Below are positions 53,618 to 63,486 of a stretch of 64,000 nucleotides of DNA, piece after piece (positions within the stretch are counted from its first letter, which is position 1; each line of letters begins with the position of its first letter). This DNA comes from Actinomyces sp. oral taxon 414 (GTDB lineage: Bacteria; Actinomycetota; Actinomycetes; Actinomycetales; Actinomycetaceae). The notes beneath the pieces were generated by a model. The model was given only the letters and a program-made list of their open reading frames with translations. It ran no database searches and had not been told where the DNA came from. Location of the stretch: contig NZ_CP012590.1 in the NCBI RefSeq assembly GCF_001278845.1, positions 3,658,001 through 3,722,000 on the forward strand. The letters run 5' to 3'. The position numbers and the translations under genes were made by a program.

Positions 53618-55105
53618 ATGACGCCGACTGATCAGGCAGTCCAGACCGGGGCCCGCGCCGGAACCGCCGACCCGGCCGCGCCCGCCGCTCCGGCAGCGCC
53701 CGCCGCTCCGGCCGGGCCCGACCCGGTAGCCCCCGCCGACCCGGCCGCGCCCGTTGAGCCCACCGCCGTCAACCCGCACCTGCGCCGCCTCATCCTCATT
53801 GTCGGCGAGATCGTGCGCGCCAGCCTGTGGATACCGCTGGTCATCGCGCTCATCCCCCTGACGCTGGCCTTCCACCTCGTGGTGCCCGCGGTCGCCGCGA
53901 CCGAGCGGACCATCGCCCGGGCGGTGGGCGCGAAGGCCCCCTCGGCCCGGCTGGGCGCTGCGCGGGCGCGGCACCCGGGGCCGCCGGATCGCGCCGGCCG
54001 AACCCGGGGGAGCGCCGCGCCCGAAAGCCTGGGGAGGTGGCTCGCCTCCCGCGTGACCAGATCGGCGTTCTGGCGTCAGGACCTGCCCCTGTGCCTGGGC
54101 GGCCTCCTGCTGACAACGGTCGGCTTCTTCCTCGCCTTCCTCGGAGGAATCCTCGCCTTCGTCCTGATCGCACTGCCCATTGTCGCCGACCCCGAGCGGC
54201 CGGTCTGGATCTTCCTGGGCTCCCGGCACGTGATGGGCACGAGCGCGGGGGACGTCTGGTGGACGATTCCGATCGGCGTCGTCGTCCTGGGGCTCGCCCT
54301 GTCCCTGCTGCTCGGACTGGGAACCCTGCGCACGCGTATGGTCGAGGCCCTGTCCGGGGACCGCGAGGCGGATCGGGTCGAAGAGCTGACGGCGCAGGTC
54401 GGGCACCTGTCGGCCGGGCGTGCCACGCTCGTTGACGCCTTCGACGCCGAGCGCACCCGCATCGAGCGGGACCTGCACGACGGCGCCCAACGCGAGCTCG
54501 TCGCCCTGGCCATGGCCCTGGGCGTCACCCGCTTGCACGCGCAGTCGCTGGACGAGCGGGGGCGCACCGGCGAGCTGCGCGCCGGCCTGCTGGCCGACCT
54601 CGACGCCGCGCAGGACCGTGCCGAGGCGGCGCTGCAATCGCTGCGCGAGACGGTGCGCGGCATCCGTCCGGCCGTCCTGACCGAGCGGGGCCTGTCCGCG
54701 GCGCTGCGCGACCTGGCGGGGCGATCCCCGCTGCCGACGACGGTCGCGATCCGCGGCTCCGACGCCGACCTGCGGGCCATCTCCTCGCCGGTGGCCACGA
54801 CCGTCTACTTCGCCGTCGCCGAGGCCCTGACCAACGCCGCCAAGCACGCGGGAGTCGGAGCGCGCGCCGCGGTGGAGCTGGCCTGCACGGCGCAGGGCCT
54901 GAGCGTCGTCGTCGCCGACGACGGGTGCGGCGGGGCGGATGCGCGGGCGTCCGGTTCGACGGGCCTGCGCGGCATGACGCAGCGGGTGGAGTCCGTGGGC
55001 GGGGCGCTCGCGGTCGTCTCCCCGGCCGGGGGCGGGACGAGGCTGACGATCAGCGCGCCCCTGACGCCGCCGTGGGCGGCGGACGCGGCGCGGGCGACCC
55101 CGTGA
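53618..55105 (+). CDS. NarL-type sensor histidine kinase, no adjacent regulator
   Basis: A 495-residue membrane kinase starting at ATG 53618. An Ala/Pro-rich leader precedes about four membrane segments (near residues 55-95, 165-190 and 210-235). The HisKA_3 domain has RIERDLHDGAQRELVALAM with phospho-acceptor His287. The HATPase domain has VAEALTNAAKHAG (N box) and VVADDGCGGAD (G1). Such kinases normally have a LuxR-type regulator downstream, but the next gene is an opposite-strand membrane protein. The divergent ABC exporter is its likely target system. Confidence 0.92.
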   Translation: MTPTDQAVQTGARAGTADPAAPAAPAAPAAPAGPDPVAPADPAAPVEPTAVNPHLRRLILIVGEIVRASLWIPLVIALIPLTLAFHLVVPAVAATERTIARAVGAKAPSARLGAARARHPGPPDRAGRTRGSAAPESLGRWLASRVTRSAFWRQDLPLCLGGLLLTTVGFFLAFLGGILAFVLIALPIVADPERPVWIFLGSRHVMGTSAGDVWWTIPIGVVVLGLALSLLLGLGTLRTRMVEALSGDREADRVEELTAQVGHLSAGRATLVDAFDAERTRIERDLHDGAQRELVALAMALGVTRLHAQSLDERGRTGELRAGLLADLDAAQDRAEAALQSLRETVRGIRPAVLTERGLSAALRDLAGRSPLPTTVAIRGSDADLRAISSPVATTVYFAVAEALTNAAKHAGVGARAAVELACTAQGLSVVVADDGCGGADARASGSTGLRGMTQRVESVGGALAVVSPAGGGTRLTISAPLTPPWAADAARATP

Positions 55106-55159
55106 GTGCGGGCGGCCGAGCCGGCGCGGACGCGGCGCAGGCGGCGAGACCGACGCGGT

Positions 55160-57706
55160 TCAGCGCACCGAGGCCTGCAGGCGGGCGGCGACCAGGGCCA
55201 GCATGAGCGGCGCGGCGCAGGTCGCCGAGAGCACCGCCATGGAGGCCCCCGAGTCGTTGACGAGCACCTCGACGGCAATGAGCACCCCCAGCGCCTTGAG
55301 CGCCGGCACGAACCACTGCGGAACCAGGCTCCGCCCGCCGGGCACCTGCCCCACCCAGGGCTCGCCCGCCGCACCGGCCGAGGGCGCGTCGACCGGGCCC
55401 TCCGCCGAGCGGGGCCGGTCCCCGACTCCCCCGGGCACCTGCACCTCGGGCTGCGTGAGCGTCGCATAACCGGACAGGCCCGCCCGCCACGCCCGCGCCT
55501 CCCGGCGCCACCACCACACGCCTACGCCGACGGCCGCCAGCCCCACGAAGAGCGCCGCGGTCGCCGGGGGACTGGAGACGAAGGGATGCACCAGCGCCAG
55601 GAGCTTGCGCCGGATCGTCGTCGCCGCCGTCCCGTCCTGCAGCTGCCCGATGAACCGCCCCATATGCGTGCGCGAGCCCAGTGCGTAGTCGACAAGGCCG
55701 AAGACCCCCGTCGTCGCCGTCGCCACCACGGCCACGCCCAGCCACTGCTTCCAGCCGATCCTCCCGCCGGCGAGCCCCGCCCCCAGCGCGACCAGCGCCG
55801 CCACCAGCGTGAGCGCCCCGCCGACGTCGGCCCCCAACTGGGGCAGGCCGTCCACCACCAGCGCCGGCACCCCGATGAGCGCCACCCCGATGACCGCCGC
55901 CGTGCGCCGCTCGCGCTGTGTTGCCTGCGCCTCGACCACCGGCCCCGTGCACGCGGCCGTCGCCACGATCAGCGCCGCCGCCGCGAGCGCGAAGGCCGTG
56001 TTCGACACGCCGTAGAAGCGCCCTGCGACGACGGCGTTCATGCCGAGGGTCCCGTTGAAGGCCATGGCGGCGTCGGCGGCGGCGTCGGTCAGGATGAGGA
56101 CCGCGACGCACAGGGCCAGCAGCAGGGCGGTCAGCGACAGCGCCGTCGGCACCTGGCTGGAACTGGGCAGTCTCAGGCCGCGGATATTGAGGGTCCGCAC
56201 CGTCGCCGCTCGTGCGCCGCGCCCGTCCCGTTCGCCTTGTCCGTCGCGGCTGCGGGCGACCACCAGCAGCCGGTCGCGCAGGTGGATGGCAATGCGGTTG
56301 AGGCCGTGGAGCACGCCGACGAGGGTGACGGCGAGGAGGACGGTCGCCCCCATGGCCGCCGGCACGCAGGCCCGGGACGGCGCGTCGCCGTCGGCCCCGA
56401 GCCGCCACCACGGGATGGCCACGGCCATCCACGCCCCCAGCGGTAGCGCCCCGACGGCGGTGGCCGCGACCCCCGTCCCGTGCAGGCGGCGGCGCCCGGC
56501 CGGGCCGCGCAGCGACACCGACGCGGTCACGAGCAGCGCCAGGGTCGCTCCGACGATGAGGAGGCCGACGGGCAGCGTGGTCATCCGGGAGGCCCGGGCG
56601 CGCAGGGACGAGTCGATGAGGGCGTCGATCCGGGGGCTCGGCCCGGGGGTGGACGTCGCCGGGGCGGGGCTCCCGGTCGCCGGCAGGGCGAGCGCCCGGC
56701 CCGTCATGGCCGACGGCGCGTCCGCGCCCAGTGCGCGCAGGATCGTCGGGGCCAAGTCGGTGAGCTGGACGTAACCGGCCTGGTGCGTCGAGGGGCTGGC
56801 GACGAGATCGCCGTCGCCCCAGCCGGTCGTCCCGGCGGGCAGGAGCAGCATCTGCGGGCCCGGGTCGGCGGGGTCGGCCAGGGAGGCGACAATGACGCGG
56901 ACCCCCTCGGGGGCGTCGGCCAGGGCCTCAAGGTCCTCCAGGAGGCCGCCCGCCGGGCTCGCGCCCGACCGGGTGGCGTCGACGACGGTGAGCGCCGGCA
57001 GGCCCCCGGGCACCAGTCCGGCCAGGGAGGCGGCGGTGGCCGGGGCCCCGCCGTCCGGGCGGGTCAGGGCCAGTTCGGCGCCCGGCCCGACGGCCGTCGC
57101 CTCCAGTCCCGCCCGCGACAGGGTGTCGGCCAGGGCCCCGGGGCTGGCGCCGTAGCCCGTCCCGAGGGAGGCGGTCAGGGCCTGCTGCCAGCTCGGCGGC
57201 CAGGCGCATCGGCCGTCCTCGGGCGGTCCGACGGCGCTGGTGCGCGCCCCGGCGCCGAACGCCAGCCAGGCGTCGGCGGGGCAGGTGACCTCCCCGGCGG
57301 TGCGCTGGACGAGGTTCGCCGGTTCCGCCCGCGCGGCCAGGGACAGCAGGATCCGCGCGGTCGCCTGGTCCTGGGCGGCGGCGCCCGCGGCCTCTTGCGC
57401 GTCGGCGATCTGGGCGATGTCCGCCCAGGACAGGCCGGTGGTGGCCAGGACGACGACGGGGGCCGGGTCTGCGGGCCGGGCCGGGGCCGGGTCTGCGGCC
57501 CGGCCCGGCCCAGCCCGTCCCCCGTCCGCCGGCCCGGCGCCTCCGACCGCCCCGGCGCCTCCGACCGCCCCGGCGCCTCCGACCGGCGCGGCCAGGGCCG
57601 GCCCGACCATGACGATGATCATCCCCGTGACGATCAGCGCCACAATGGCGTAGACGACGACACGCACGAAACGGTCCTGGCGACTGCGTCGAATCCGGTG
57701 GCTCAC
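55160..57706 (-). CDS. Large membrane protein with alkaline-phosphatase-like ectodomain
   Basis: An 848-residue protein with one N-terminal membrane segment, an extracytoplasmic region of about 330 residues and then about ten membrane segments. The ectodomain contains STHQAGYVQLTDLAPTILRALG, which recalls the C-terminal part of alkaline-phosphatase superfamily enzymes, but metal-ligand motifs were not recognised. The membrane part has GRFYGVSNTAFALAAAAL and GADVGGALTLVAAL. It resembles conserved actinobacterial proteins of unknown role. A Pro/Gly/Ala-rich stretch follows the first membrane segment. Confidence 0.75.
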   Translation of the reverse strand: MSHRIRRSRQDRFVRVVVYAIVALIVTGMIIVMVGPALAAPVGGAGAVGGAGAVGGAGPADGGRAGPGRAADPAPARPADPAPVVVLATTGLSWADIAQIADAQEAAGAAAQDQATARILLSLAARAEPANLVQRTAGEVTCPADAWLAFGAGARTSAVGPPEDGRCAWPPSWQQALTASLGTGYGASPGALADTLSRAGLEATAVGPGAELALTRPDGGAPATAASLAGLVPGGLPALTVVDATRSGASPAGGLLEDLEALADAPEGVRVIVASLADPADPGPQMLLLPAGTTGWGDGDLVASPSTHQAGYVQLTDLAPTILRALGADAPSAMTGRALALPATGSPAPATSTPGPSPRIDALIDSSLRARASRMTTLPVGLLIVGATLALLVTASVSLRGPAGRRRLHGTGVAATAVGALPLGAWMAVAIPWWRLGADGDAPSRACVPAAMGATVLLAVTLVGVLHGLNRIAIHLRDRLLVVARSRDGQGERDGRGARAATVRTLNIRGLRLPSSSQVPTALSLTALLLALCVAVLILTDAAADAAMAFNGTLGMNAVVAGRFYGVSNTAFALAAAALIVATAACTGPVVEAQATQRERRTAAVIGVALIGVPALVVDGLPQLGADVGGALTLVAALVALGAGLAGGRIGWKQWLGVAVVATATTGVFGLVDYALGSRTHMGRFIGQLQDGTAATTIRRKLLALVHPFVSSPPATAALFVGLAAVGVGVWWWRREARAWRAGLSGYATLTQPEVQVPGGVGDRPRSAEGPVDAPSAGAAGEPWVGQVPGGRSLVPQWFVPALKALGVLIAVEVLVNDSGASMAVLSATCAAPLMLALVAARLQASVR

Positions 57707-57743
57707 GCCGCCAGCCTACGTGCGCCCCGGCCCGCGCCCGCCC

Positions 57744-58739
57744 CTAGGCGTAGCGCCGTGCCGTCGCCACCACCTGCGCCCCATAGCCTCCGCCGAAGAG
57801 CGTCGCGTGAATGATCAGCATGTGCAACTGGTGCGCCCCCACTCTCCCGCGCCAGCCCGCCGCCAGCGCCGAGACCTCCTCGTAGCCGGCGTACACCTGG
57901 TCGAGGTGCGGCTGGGAGAAGACCCCGAGCTCGGCCAGGTCCGTCTCGGCGTGACCGCCCTGCGCGGCTGGGTCGATGAGGACGCCGACGACGTCGGGCA
58001 CGCGGCGCCTCCCTCCCGCCGGGCCGCCAACCGCCGGGGCCACTTCCGGCGGACCGGCCCCCGGATCGCCTCCTGCCGGAGCGGGCGCCCACGACGCCGT
58101 CTCGCCCCGCGCCACCCACAGGACGTTGCCCGACCACAGGTCCCCGTGGGTGCGCGCCGCCAGCCGCGCCGCGTCCGGGACGCCGCTGCGCTCGCGGGCG
58201 AGGGCGGACACGAGCGCGGGCTGGTCGGCGTCGAGGAGCCCGGAGGCGAGGCGCCCGGCCACCCGTTCGACGAGCCGGGCGCCGGAGGCGTCCAGCGAAC
58301 CGTTGGCCCGCGCCGCGCCCAGATAGGGGAGGAGCCGGTCCTCGGCGTAGAACTCGCCCCAGCGGCGCGGCGCCGGGGCCGGCCCGGGAGCGCCGGGGGA
58401 GCCGTCGTCCTCCGCCGGCCCGGGCCGCAGCGGCAGCCCCGCCGCCCCCATCCAGCCCGACTCGCCCTCCCAGCCCGGCGGCGCCGCGCCATGCTCCCTC
58501 GCCCCGGCGGCGTGCGTGCGCGCCAGCGCCCGGCCGAAGGCCCGCGCGGCGGCCGGCGTCGGGCGCAACCGGTGCAGGCGCGGCTCCTCCAGCCAGCCCT
58601 CGCCGTACCGCACCGGCACCACCGGGGCCCCGCCGTCGGGCATCGCCTCCGCCAGCCAGACCAGACCCAGGGCCTCCAGACGCGTGGAGCCGGGGGAGGC
58701 GTCGTGCTTGCGGATCACGGGGGGCGCGGGCGTGCTCAC
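57744..58739 (-). CDS. Fructosamine kinase family protein
   Basis: A 331-residue kinase of the aminoglycoside-phosphotransferase fold. ATHGDLWSGNVLW-type catalytic loop (ARTHGDLWSGNVLW) and VLIDPAAQGGHAETDLAEL metal-site loop are present, as in fructosamine/ketosamine-3-kinases that repair glycated amines. A Gly/Pro/Ala-rich insert sits between those two motifs and another near residue 120. Start at GTG 58739 (MSTPAPPVIRK). The upstream open frame overlaps the divergent pheA start and is not used. Confidence 0.88.
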   Translation of the reverse strand: MSTPAPPVIRKHDASPGSTRLEALGLVWLAEAMPDGGAPVVPVRYGEGWLEEPRLHRLRPTPAAARAFGRALARTHAAGAREHGAAPPGWEGESGWMGAAGLPLRPGPAEDDGSPGAPGPAPAPRRWGEFYAEDRLLPYLGAARANGSLDASGARLVERVAGRLASGLLDADQPALVSALARERSGVPDAARLAARTHGDLWSGNVLWVARGETASWAPAPAGGDPGAGPPEVAPAVGGPAGGRRRVPDVVGVLIDPAAQGGHAETDLAELGVFSQPHLDQVYAGYEEVSALAAGWRGRVGAHQLHMLIIHATLFGGGYGAQVVATARRYA

Positions 58740-58782
58740 GGCGCAAGCCTCCCACGACCGGCCCGACCGATACTCTGCGTGC

Positions 58783-59757
58783 ATGACGAGCCCCGCCTCC
58801 CCCTCCCGCCCCCGCTGGTCCTTCCTCGGCCCGGTCGGCACCTTCACCGAGATGGCCCTGCGGCAGGTCGCGCCCGACGACGTCGAGCTCGACCCCTGTC
58901 AGGACGTGCCCACCGCGCTGGACCGGGTGCGCGAGCGCGAGGCGGATGCCGCCGTCGTGCCCATTGAGAACTCCATCGAGGGCGGGGTCAACGCCACCCT
59001 CGACAACCTCGTCTCCAGCACGCCGCTGACCATCGCCGCCGAGATGGCGGTGCCCATCACCTTCGTCCTGGCGGGGCGCGCCGGCACGCGCCTGGACGAC
59101 GTGCGCGCCATCTCCACCCACCCCCACGCCTGGGCGCAGTGCCGGGGCTGGATCCATCGGCACCTGCCCGAGGCCGTCTACGTCGCCGGAACCTCCACCT
59201 CCGCGCCCGCCGCGGCGCTCGCCGCCGCCGGCCCGCCCGCCGCCCCCGGCGCGGACGTGGGCTTCCAGGCGGTCCTGTGCAACCCGCTCGCCGCCGAGCA
59301 CTACGGCCTGGAGGTCATCGCCGGGGGAGTGGCGGACAACCCCGACGCCGTCACCCGCTTCGTCAAGATCACCCGGCCCGGCCGCGTGAGCGAGCCGACC
59401 GGCGCCGACAAGACCACCCTCATGGTCCAGCTCCCGCACGACCGCGCCGGCGCCCTACTGGGCATGCTCGAGCAGTTCAGCGCCCGCGGAGTCAACCTCT
59501 CGCGCATCGAGTCCCGCCCGGCGGGCGACTCGCTGGGCCGCTACCGCTTCTCCATCGACGTCGAGGGGCACATCCGGGAGGAGCGGGTGCAGGCGGCCTT
59601 CATCGGGCTGCACCGCACCTGCCCGCAGGTGCGCTTCCTGGGCTCCTACCCGCGCCTGGACGCCCGCCCGACGACGGTTCTGGCCGGCACCAGCGACAAG
59701 GACTTCGTCGTGGCCCGCGCCTGGGTCGCCGACGTCCTGGAGGGCCGGACGCTCTGA
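58783..59757 (+). CDS. pheA: Prephenate dehydratase
   Basis: A 324-residue stand-alone prephenate dehydratase, which makes phenylpyruvate in phenylalanine synthesis. The catalytic domain begins WSFLGPVGTFTEMAL and includes AAVVPIENSIEGGVNATLD and the TRF motif as AVTRFVKI. A C-terminal ACT domain (LGMLEQFSARGVNLSRIESRP) would bind phenylalanine for feedback control. Start at ATG 58783, 44 bp from the divergent kinase start. Confidence 0.96.
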   Translation: MTSPASPSRPRWSFLGPVGTFTEMALRQVAPDDVELDPCQDVPTALDRVREREADAAVVPIENSIEGGVNATLDNLVSSTPLTIAAEMAVPITFVLAGRAGTRLDDVRAISTHPHAWAQCRGWIHRHLPEAVYVAGTSTSAPAAALAAAGPPAAPGADVGFQAVLCNPLAAEHYGLEVIAGGVADNPDAVTRFVKITRPGRVSEPTGADKTTLMVQLPHDRAGALLGMLEQFSARGVNLSRIESRPAGDSLGRYRFSIDVEGHIREERVQAAFIGLHRTCPQVRFLGSYPRLDARPTTVLAGTSDKDFVVARAWVADVLEGRTL

Positions 59758-59790
59758 GCGCCCCGGCCATCCCCGCCCGCGGGCGGCGGT

Positions 59791-60918
59791 TCACTCGGGG
59801 CACCGCACGCGAAGCGCGCCCGCGTCCATGCGCACCCGCAGGCTGCGCGTGGGCGCGAGCAGCTCGCCGTCGACCTGGGCCAGCGCCGGCTCGGTGAGAT
59901 GGACGGTCACCGCGGTGCCCCGGCGCAGCCTCACCCGCCCCAACGCGCGGGAGGGGTCGGAGTAGGTGGCCGCGAACGGCGGCAGGACCTGGCGGGCGAG
60001 GGAGGTCCAGCCGGCCAGCCCCGCCACCGTGTCGATTGCGGCGACGTCCAGGAGGCCGTCGTCCATCCTCGCCCCGGGTATGAGGACGATGCCGGCGGGC
60101 AGTCGGCCGCCGTTGGCAATGAGCAGGCAGCGCGCCACCAGGTGCTCCGGGCGCGGCGGAGGCCCCGGGCGCGGCGCATCGGACGATTCCGGGTGCGGCG
60201 CTCGCGGCGCATCCGGCGGGCCGTCGTCGTCGGGCGTCCCGACCAGATCCAGGCTCAGCTCCATGCGTGGGGTCCTCAGGTTCTCCAAGGCGGCCAGCGC
60301 GTAGGCGCCCCATTTGATGCGGGCCTTGAGCGCGGGGCTGGTGACGGCGATGAGCGCGGCGTCGAAGCCGATGCCCGTCACCACGAGGCAGGCGTGCTCC
60401 GGACCGAGGGTGGGGCGGGCCCAGCCGCCGGGCGGGATGAGCGGGTCGGCCTGCGGGGGGTCCGGGCAGGGTGTCGTGCTCACCCAGGCCAGGTCGGTGG
60501 GACGGGCGGGGCCGGTGACGGCGACGGCGATAATGGCGTCGAGGTCGCCGATGGGCAGGCCGAGATTGCGGGCGGCGAGGTTGGCGGTGCCCAGGGGGAT
60601 GACGCCGAGCTCGGCGTCGGTGCCGGCCAGGCCCGCGGCGACCGCGCGCACGGTGCCGTCGCCGCCGACGGCGATGACCAGGCGCGCGCCGCTGGCCACC
60701 GCCAGGCGGGCCTGAGTGGCGCCGGTCTCGGCGACGGTGGTGTCGAGCCAGATGGGGCCGCGGTAGCCGGCCGCGCGGATCGCGCGGGCGAGATGGCTGC
60801 GGAATTCCGCGGTGACGGCCGGTTTGGAGGGGTTGACGATGACGCAGGCCAGGGCGGCGTCGTCAACGCGTTCGGGCTGCGCCGTCGGCCCCGTCCATTG
60901 CGTCGCGGATCGTCCCAT
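59791..60918 (-). CDS. Diacylglycerol kinase-family lipid kinase
   Basis: A 375-residue protein of the DAGK/sphingosine kinase family. The N-terminus has CVIVNPSKP and the nucleotide loop LVIAVGGDGTVRAVAAGLAG, followed by LGVIPLGTANLAARNLGLP. The C-terminal domain contains GARMDDGLLDVAAI and QVDGELL. It phosphorylates a lipid or related alcohol; the substrate cannot be told. A Pro-rich insert lies near residues 228-256. It is convergent with pheA. Confidence 0.9.
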   Translation of the reverse strand: MGRSATQWTGPTAQPERVDDAALACVIVNPSKPAVTAEFRSHLARAIRAAGYRGPIWLDTTVAETGATQARLAVASGARLVIAVGGDGTVRAVAAGLAGTDAELGVIPLGTANLAARNLGLPIGDLDAIIAVAVTGPARPTDLAWVSTTPCPDPPQADPLIPPGGWARPTLGPEHACLVVTGIGFDAALIAVTSPALKARIKWGAYALAALENLRTPRMELSLDLVGTPDDDGPPDAPRAPHPESSDAPRPGPPPRPEHLVARCLLIANGGRLPAGIVLIPGARMDDGLLDVAAIDTVAGLAGWTSLARQVLPPFAATYSDPSRALGRVRLRRGTAVTVHLTEPALAQVDGELLAPTRSLRVRMDAGALRVRCPE

Positions 60919-61012
60919 GCACCGAGGCTACCGGCGCTCCCCCGCCGGGACCGGTTGAAGCGGCCGGCGAGATCGGGCGGGGCGGGGTCCCTAACCGGCC
61001 TCGTCCCGGTGA

Positions 61013-61996
61013 CTACGACCGTCCGCGCCTGGTCCTGCGGCCGGCCCCGACGTCGAGGTCCACGGATTCGGACAGCGGGCGCATGGGCAGGTCCGCGTCG
61101 CGGGCGAGGTTCGTGACGACCTCGGCCAAGCGCGTGAAGTCCTCCCCGCGCGAGGAGGAGGTGCGGTGCACCAGGCCGATGCGCCGCACGGCGCCGGGCT
61201 CGGCGAAGCGGGCGACGGCGAAGGCGCCGGCGGACTCCAGCAGGCGCAACGCCCCCTCCGGGATGACCGTGGCCCCCGCGCCGTGCGTCACCATCCCCAC
61301 CACGGTCGCCAGCGTCGTGGCCACGGCGATCGGCGGGTTGACGCCGTAGCGCTGGCACAGGGCGAGGGTCTGGTCCCGCAGGCAGTTGCCCTCGTCGAGC
61401 ATGAGCAGCTTCTGGTCGTCGAGCTCGGCGGGGTCGACGTCCTCCCTCCCGGCCCAGGGGTGGTCGGCGGGGATGAGGAGGACGAGGGGCTCGTCGTACA
61501 TGGGCACGACGGCGGTACGGCGCAGGTTGACGTCTATGACGATGACCGCGGCGTCGAGCCGCCCCCGGTTGAGCGTGTCGAGGGCGTCGTCGGTCATCAT
61601 CTCGCGCAGCTCGGGGTGGAGCCGGGGCAGCTCGCGCTCCAGGCCGTCGAGGATGATCGGGGCGAGGTAGGGGGCGAGGGTCGGGATGAGGCCCAGCCGG
61701 AGCGTCCCGCTCAGGGCGGCCCCCTGGCTGGCGACGGCCTCGGTGAAGGCCTCGGCGGCGAGCACCGCCTCGCGGGCGTAGGGCAGGAGCGTCTCGCCCA
61801 GCGAGGTGATCAGGACCCGGCGGGTGGTGCGCTCCACCAGTTCGCCGCCCACGCGCTTCTCTAGGGCCGTGATCGCCTGGGACAGGCTCGGCTGGCTCAC
61901 CCCGAGCGCCCCGGCTGCCACGCCGAAGTGCTGGTGGTCGCACAGCGCGACGAAGGCTCGCAGCTGTGAGAAGGAGGGCAGGGAAGACACTGGCAT
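61013..61996 (-). CDS. oxyR: Peroxide-sensing LysR-type regulator
   Basis: A 327-residue LysR protein. The helix-turn-helix is at about 10-66 (HFGVAAGALGVSQPSLSQAI). The sensor domain has the OxyR cysteine pair spaced nine residues apart in GNCLRDQTLALCQRYG, which forms the redox disulfide in OxyR. It activates peroxide defence genes when oxidised. No catalase or peroxiredoxin gene is adjacent. It is divergent from serS with about 205 bp between. Confidence 0.93.
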   Translation of the reverse strand: MPVSSLPSFSQLRAFVALCDHQHFGVAAGALGVSQPSLSQAITALEKRVGGELVERTTRRVLITSLGETLLPYAREAVLAAEAFTEAVASQGAALSGTLRLGLIPTLAPYLAPIILDGLERELPRLHPELREMMTDDALDTLNRGRLDAAVIVIDVNLRRTAVVPMYDEPLVLLIPADHPWAGREDVDPAELDDQKLLMLDEGNCLRDQTLALCQRYGVNPPIAVATTLATVVGMVTHGAGATVIPEGALRLLESAGAFAVARFAEPGAVRRIGLVHRTSSSRGEDFTRLAEVVTNLARDADLPMRPLSESVDLDVGAGRRTRRGRS

Positions 61997-62201
61997 GACG
62001 AATCCTGGGGTGCTGTGGGATGAGGCTCGCAGGTGCGTCGGAGCGAATTATCAGGGCGGCGTATCTCGAGCGCCATCATAGAGACGATAAGAACTATAGG
62101 TGGATCATCGGCCGGATCCAACGGCGCGGAACCGGAGATCTGTCACGCCCGTCCGCCCCTCCCCGCCCCGCCGCCGCAGCGCCCCGACTAGACTTGGAGC
62201 C

Positions 62202-63473
62202 ATGATTGACCTGCGCGACCTCCGCGAGAACCCCGAGCGATACCGAGACAGCCAGCGGGCCCGCGGAGCCGACGTCGGCCTCATTGACCGCATTATCGAG
62301 GCGGACGAGTCCCGCCGCAGCCGCCTTCAGGACTTCGAGTCCCTGCGCGCCGAGCAGAAGACGGTCTCCGCGTCGGTCGGCAGGGCCTCGCAGCAGGATC
62401 GCCCGACCGTCCTCGCCCGGGCCCGGGAGCTCGCCGTCCACGTCAAGGAGGCCGAGGCCGCCGCCTCCGCCGCCGCCTCCATCCTCGACGACCTCGCCCA
62501 CCAGCTGGCCAACCTCATCGAGGGGGCGCCGCCCGGCGGGGAGGAGGACTACGTCGTCGTGCGCCACGAGGGCCCCGAACCCCGCGACTTCGCCGCCGAG
62601 GGCTTCGAGCCGGCCGACCACCTGGCGCTGGGCGAGGCCCTGGACATTATCGACACCCGCCGCGGCGCCAAGGTCTCGGGCTCGCGCTTCTACTTCCTCA
62701 AGGGCGCCGGCATGCGCCTGGAGCTGGCCCTGATGACCGCGGCCCTCGACCTGGCCCTCGCCCGCGGCTTCACGCCCATGACCACGCCCACCCTCGTGAC
62801 CCCGCAGGTCATGGGCGGGACCGGCTTCCTGGGCGCTCACACCGACGAGATCTACTACCTGCCCGTCGACGACCTCTACCTCACCGGCACCTCCGAGGTG
62901 GCCCTGGCCGGCTACCACGCCGACGAGATCCTGGACCTGTCCGCCGGCCCGCGCCGCTACCTGGGCTGGTCCACCTGCTACCGCCGCGAGGCGGGCGCCG
63001 CCGGCAGGGACACCCGCGGCATTATCCGCGTCCACCAGTTCAACAAGGCGGAGATGTTCGCCTACACCCGTCCCGAGGACGCCCAGGCCGAGCACGCCCG
63101 GCTCCTGGCCCTGGAGGAGGAGATGCTGGCCCTGGTCGAGCTGCCCTACCGGGTCATTGACACCGCCGCCGGGGACCTGGGCTCCTCGGCCGCCCGCAAG
63201 TTCGACTGCGAGGCCTGGCTGCCCACCCAGGGGCGCTGGATGGAGGTCACCTCCACCTCCAACTGCACCACCTACCAGGCCCGCCGCCTGGCCGTGCGCG
63301 AGCGCCGCGACGGGCGGACCTCGCCCGTGGCCACCCTCAACGGCACGCTCGCCACGACCCGCTGGATCGTGGCCATCCTGGAGAACCATCAGCGCGCCGA
63401 CGGCGCCGTCGTCGTCCCCGCGGGCCTGCGCCCCTACCTGGGCGGCCTCGACGTCATCGAGCCCGCCGCCTGA
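62202..63473 (+). CDS. serS: Seryl-tRNA synthetase
   Basis: A 423-residue class II synthetase that charges tRNA-Ser, such as the tRNA at 47056. The N-terminal coiled-coil arm spans about 30-100. Motif 2 is [20 protein letters not shown] and motif 3 [19 protein letters not shown]. The serine-site [12 protein letters not shown] is present. ATG 62202 begins [15 protein letters not shown], the canonical start. It is essential and complete. The downstream HAD gene starts 13 bp after its stop. Confidence 0.98.
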   Translation: MIDLRDLRENPERYRDSQRARGADVGLIDRIIEADESRRSRLQDFESLRAEQKTVSASVGRASQQDRPTVLARARELAVHVKEAEAAASAAASILDDLAHQLANLIEGAPPGGEEDYVVVRHEGPEPRDFAAEGFEPADHLALGEALDIIDTRRGAKVSGSRFYFLKGAGMRLELALMTAALDLALARGFTPMTTPTLVTPQVMGGTGFLGAHTDEIYYLPVDDLYLTGTSEVALAGYHADEILDLSAGPRRYLGWSTCYRREAGAAGRDTRGIIRVHQFNKAEMFAYTRPEDAQAEHARLLALEEEMLALVELPYRVIDTAAGDLGSSAARKFDCEAWLPTQGRWMEVTSTSNCTTYQARRLAVRERRDGRTSPVATLNGTLATTRWIVAILENHQRADGAVVVPAGLRPYLGGLDVIEPAA

Positions 63474-63486
63474 AGCCGGCCCGATC

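Noticed and set aside
62078..62097. ATAG-N12-CTAT in the oxyR-serS intergenic region, as a possible OxyR site
   Set aside because: The OxyR consensus needs ATAG and CTAT quarter-sites spaced by 7 bases; the spacing here does not fit, so autoregulation is likely but this site is not supported.
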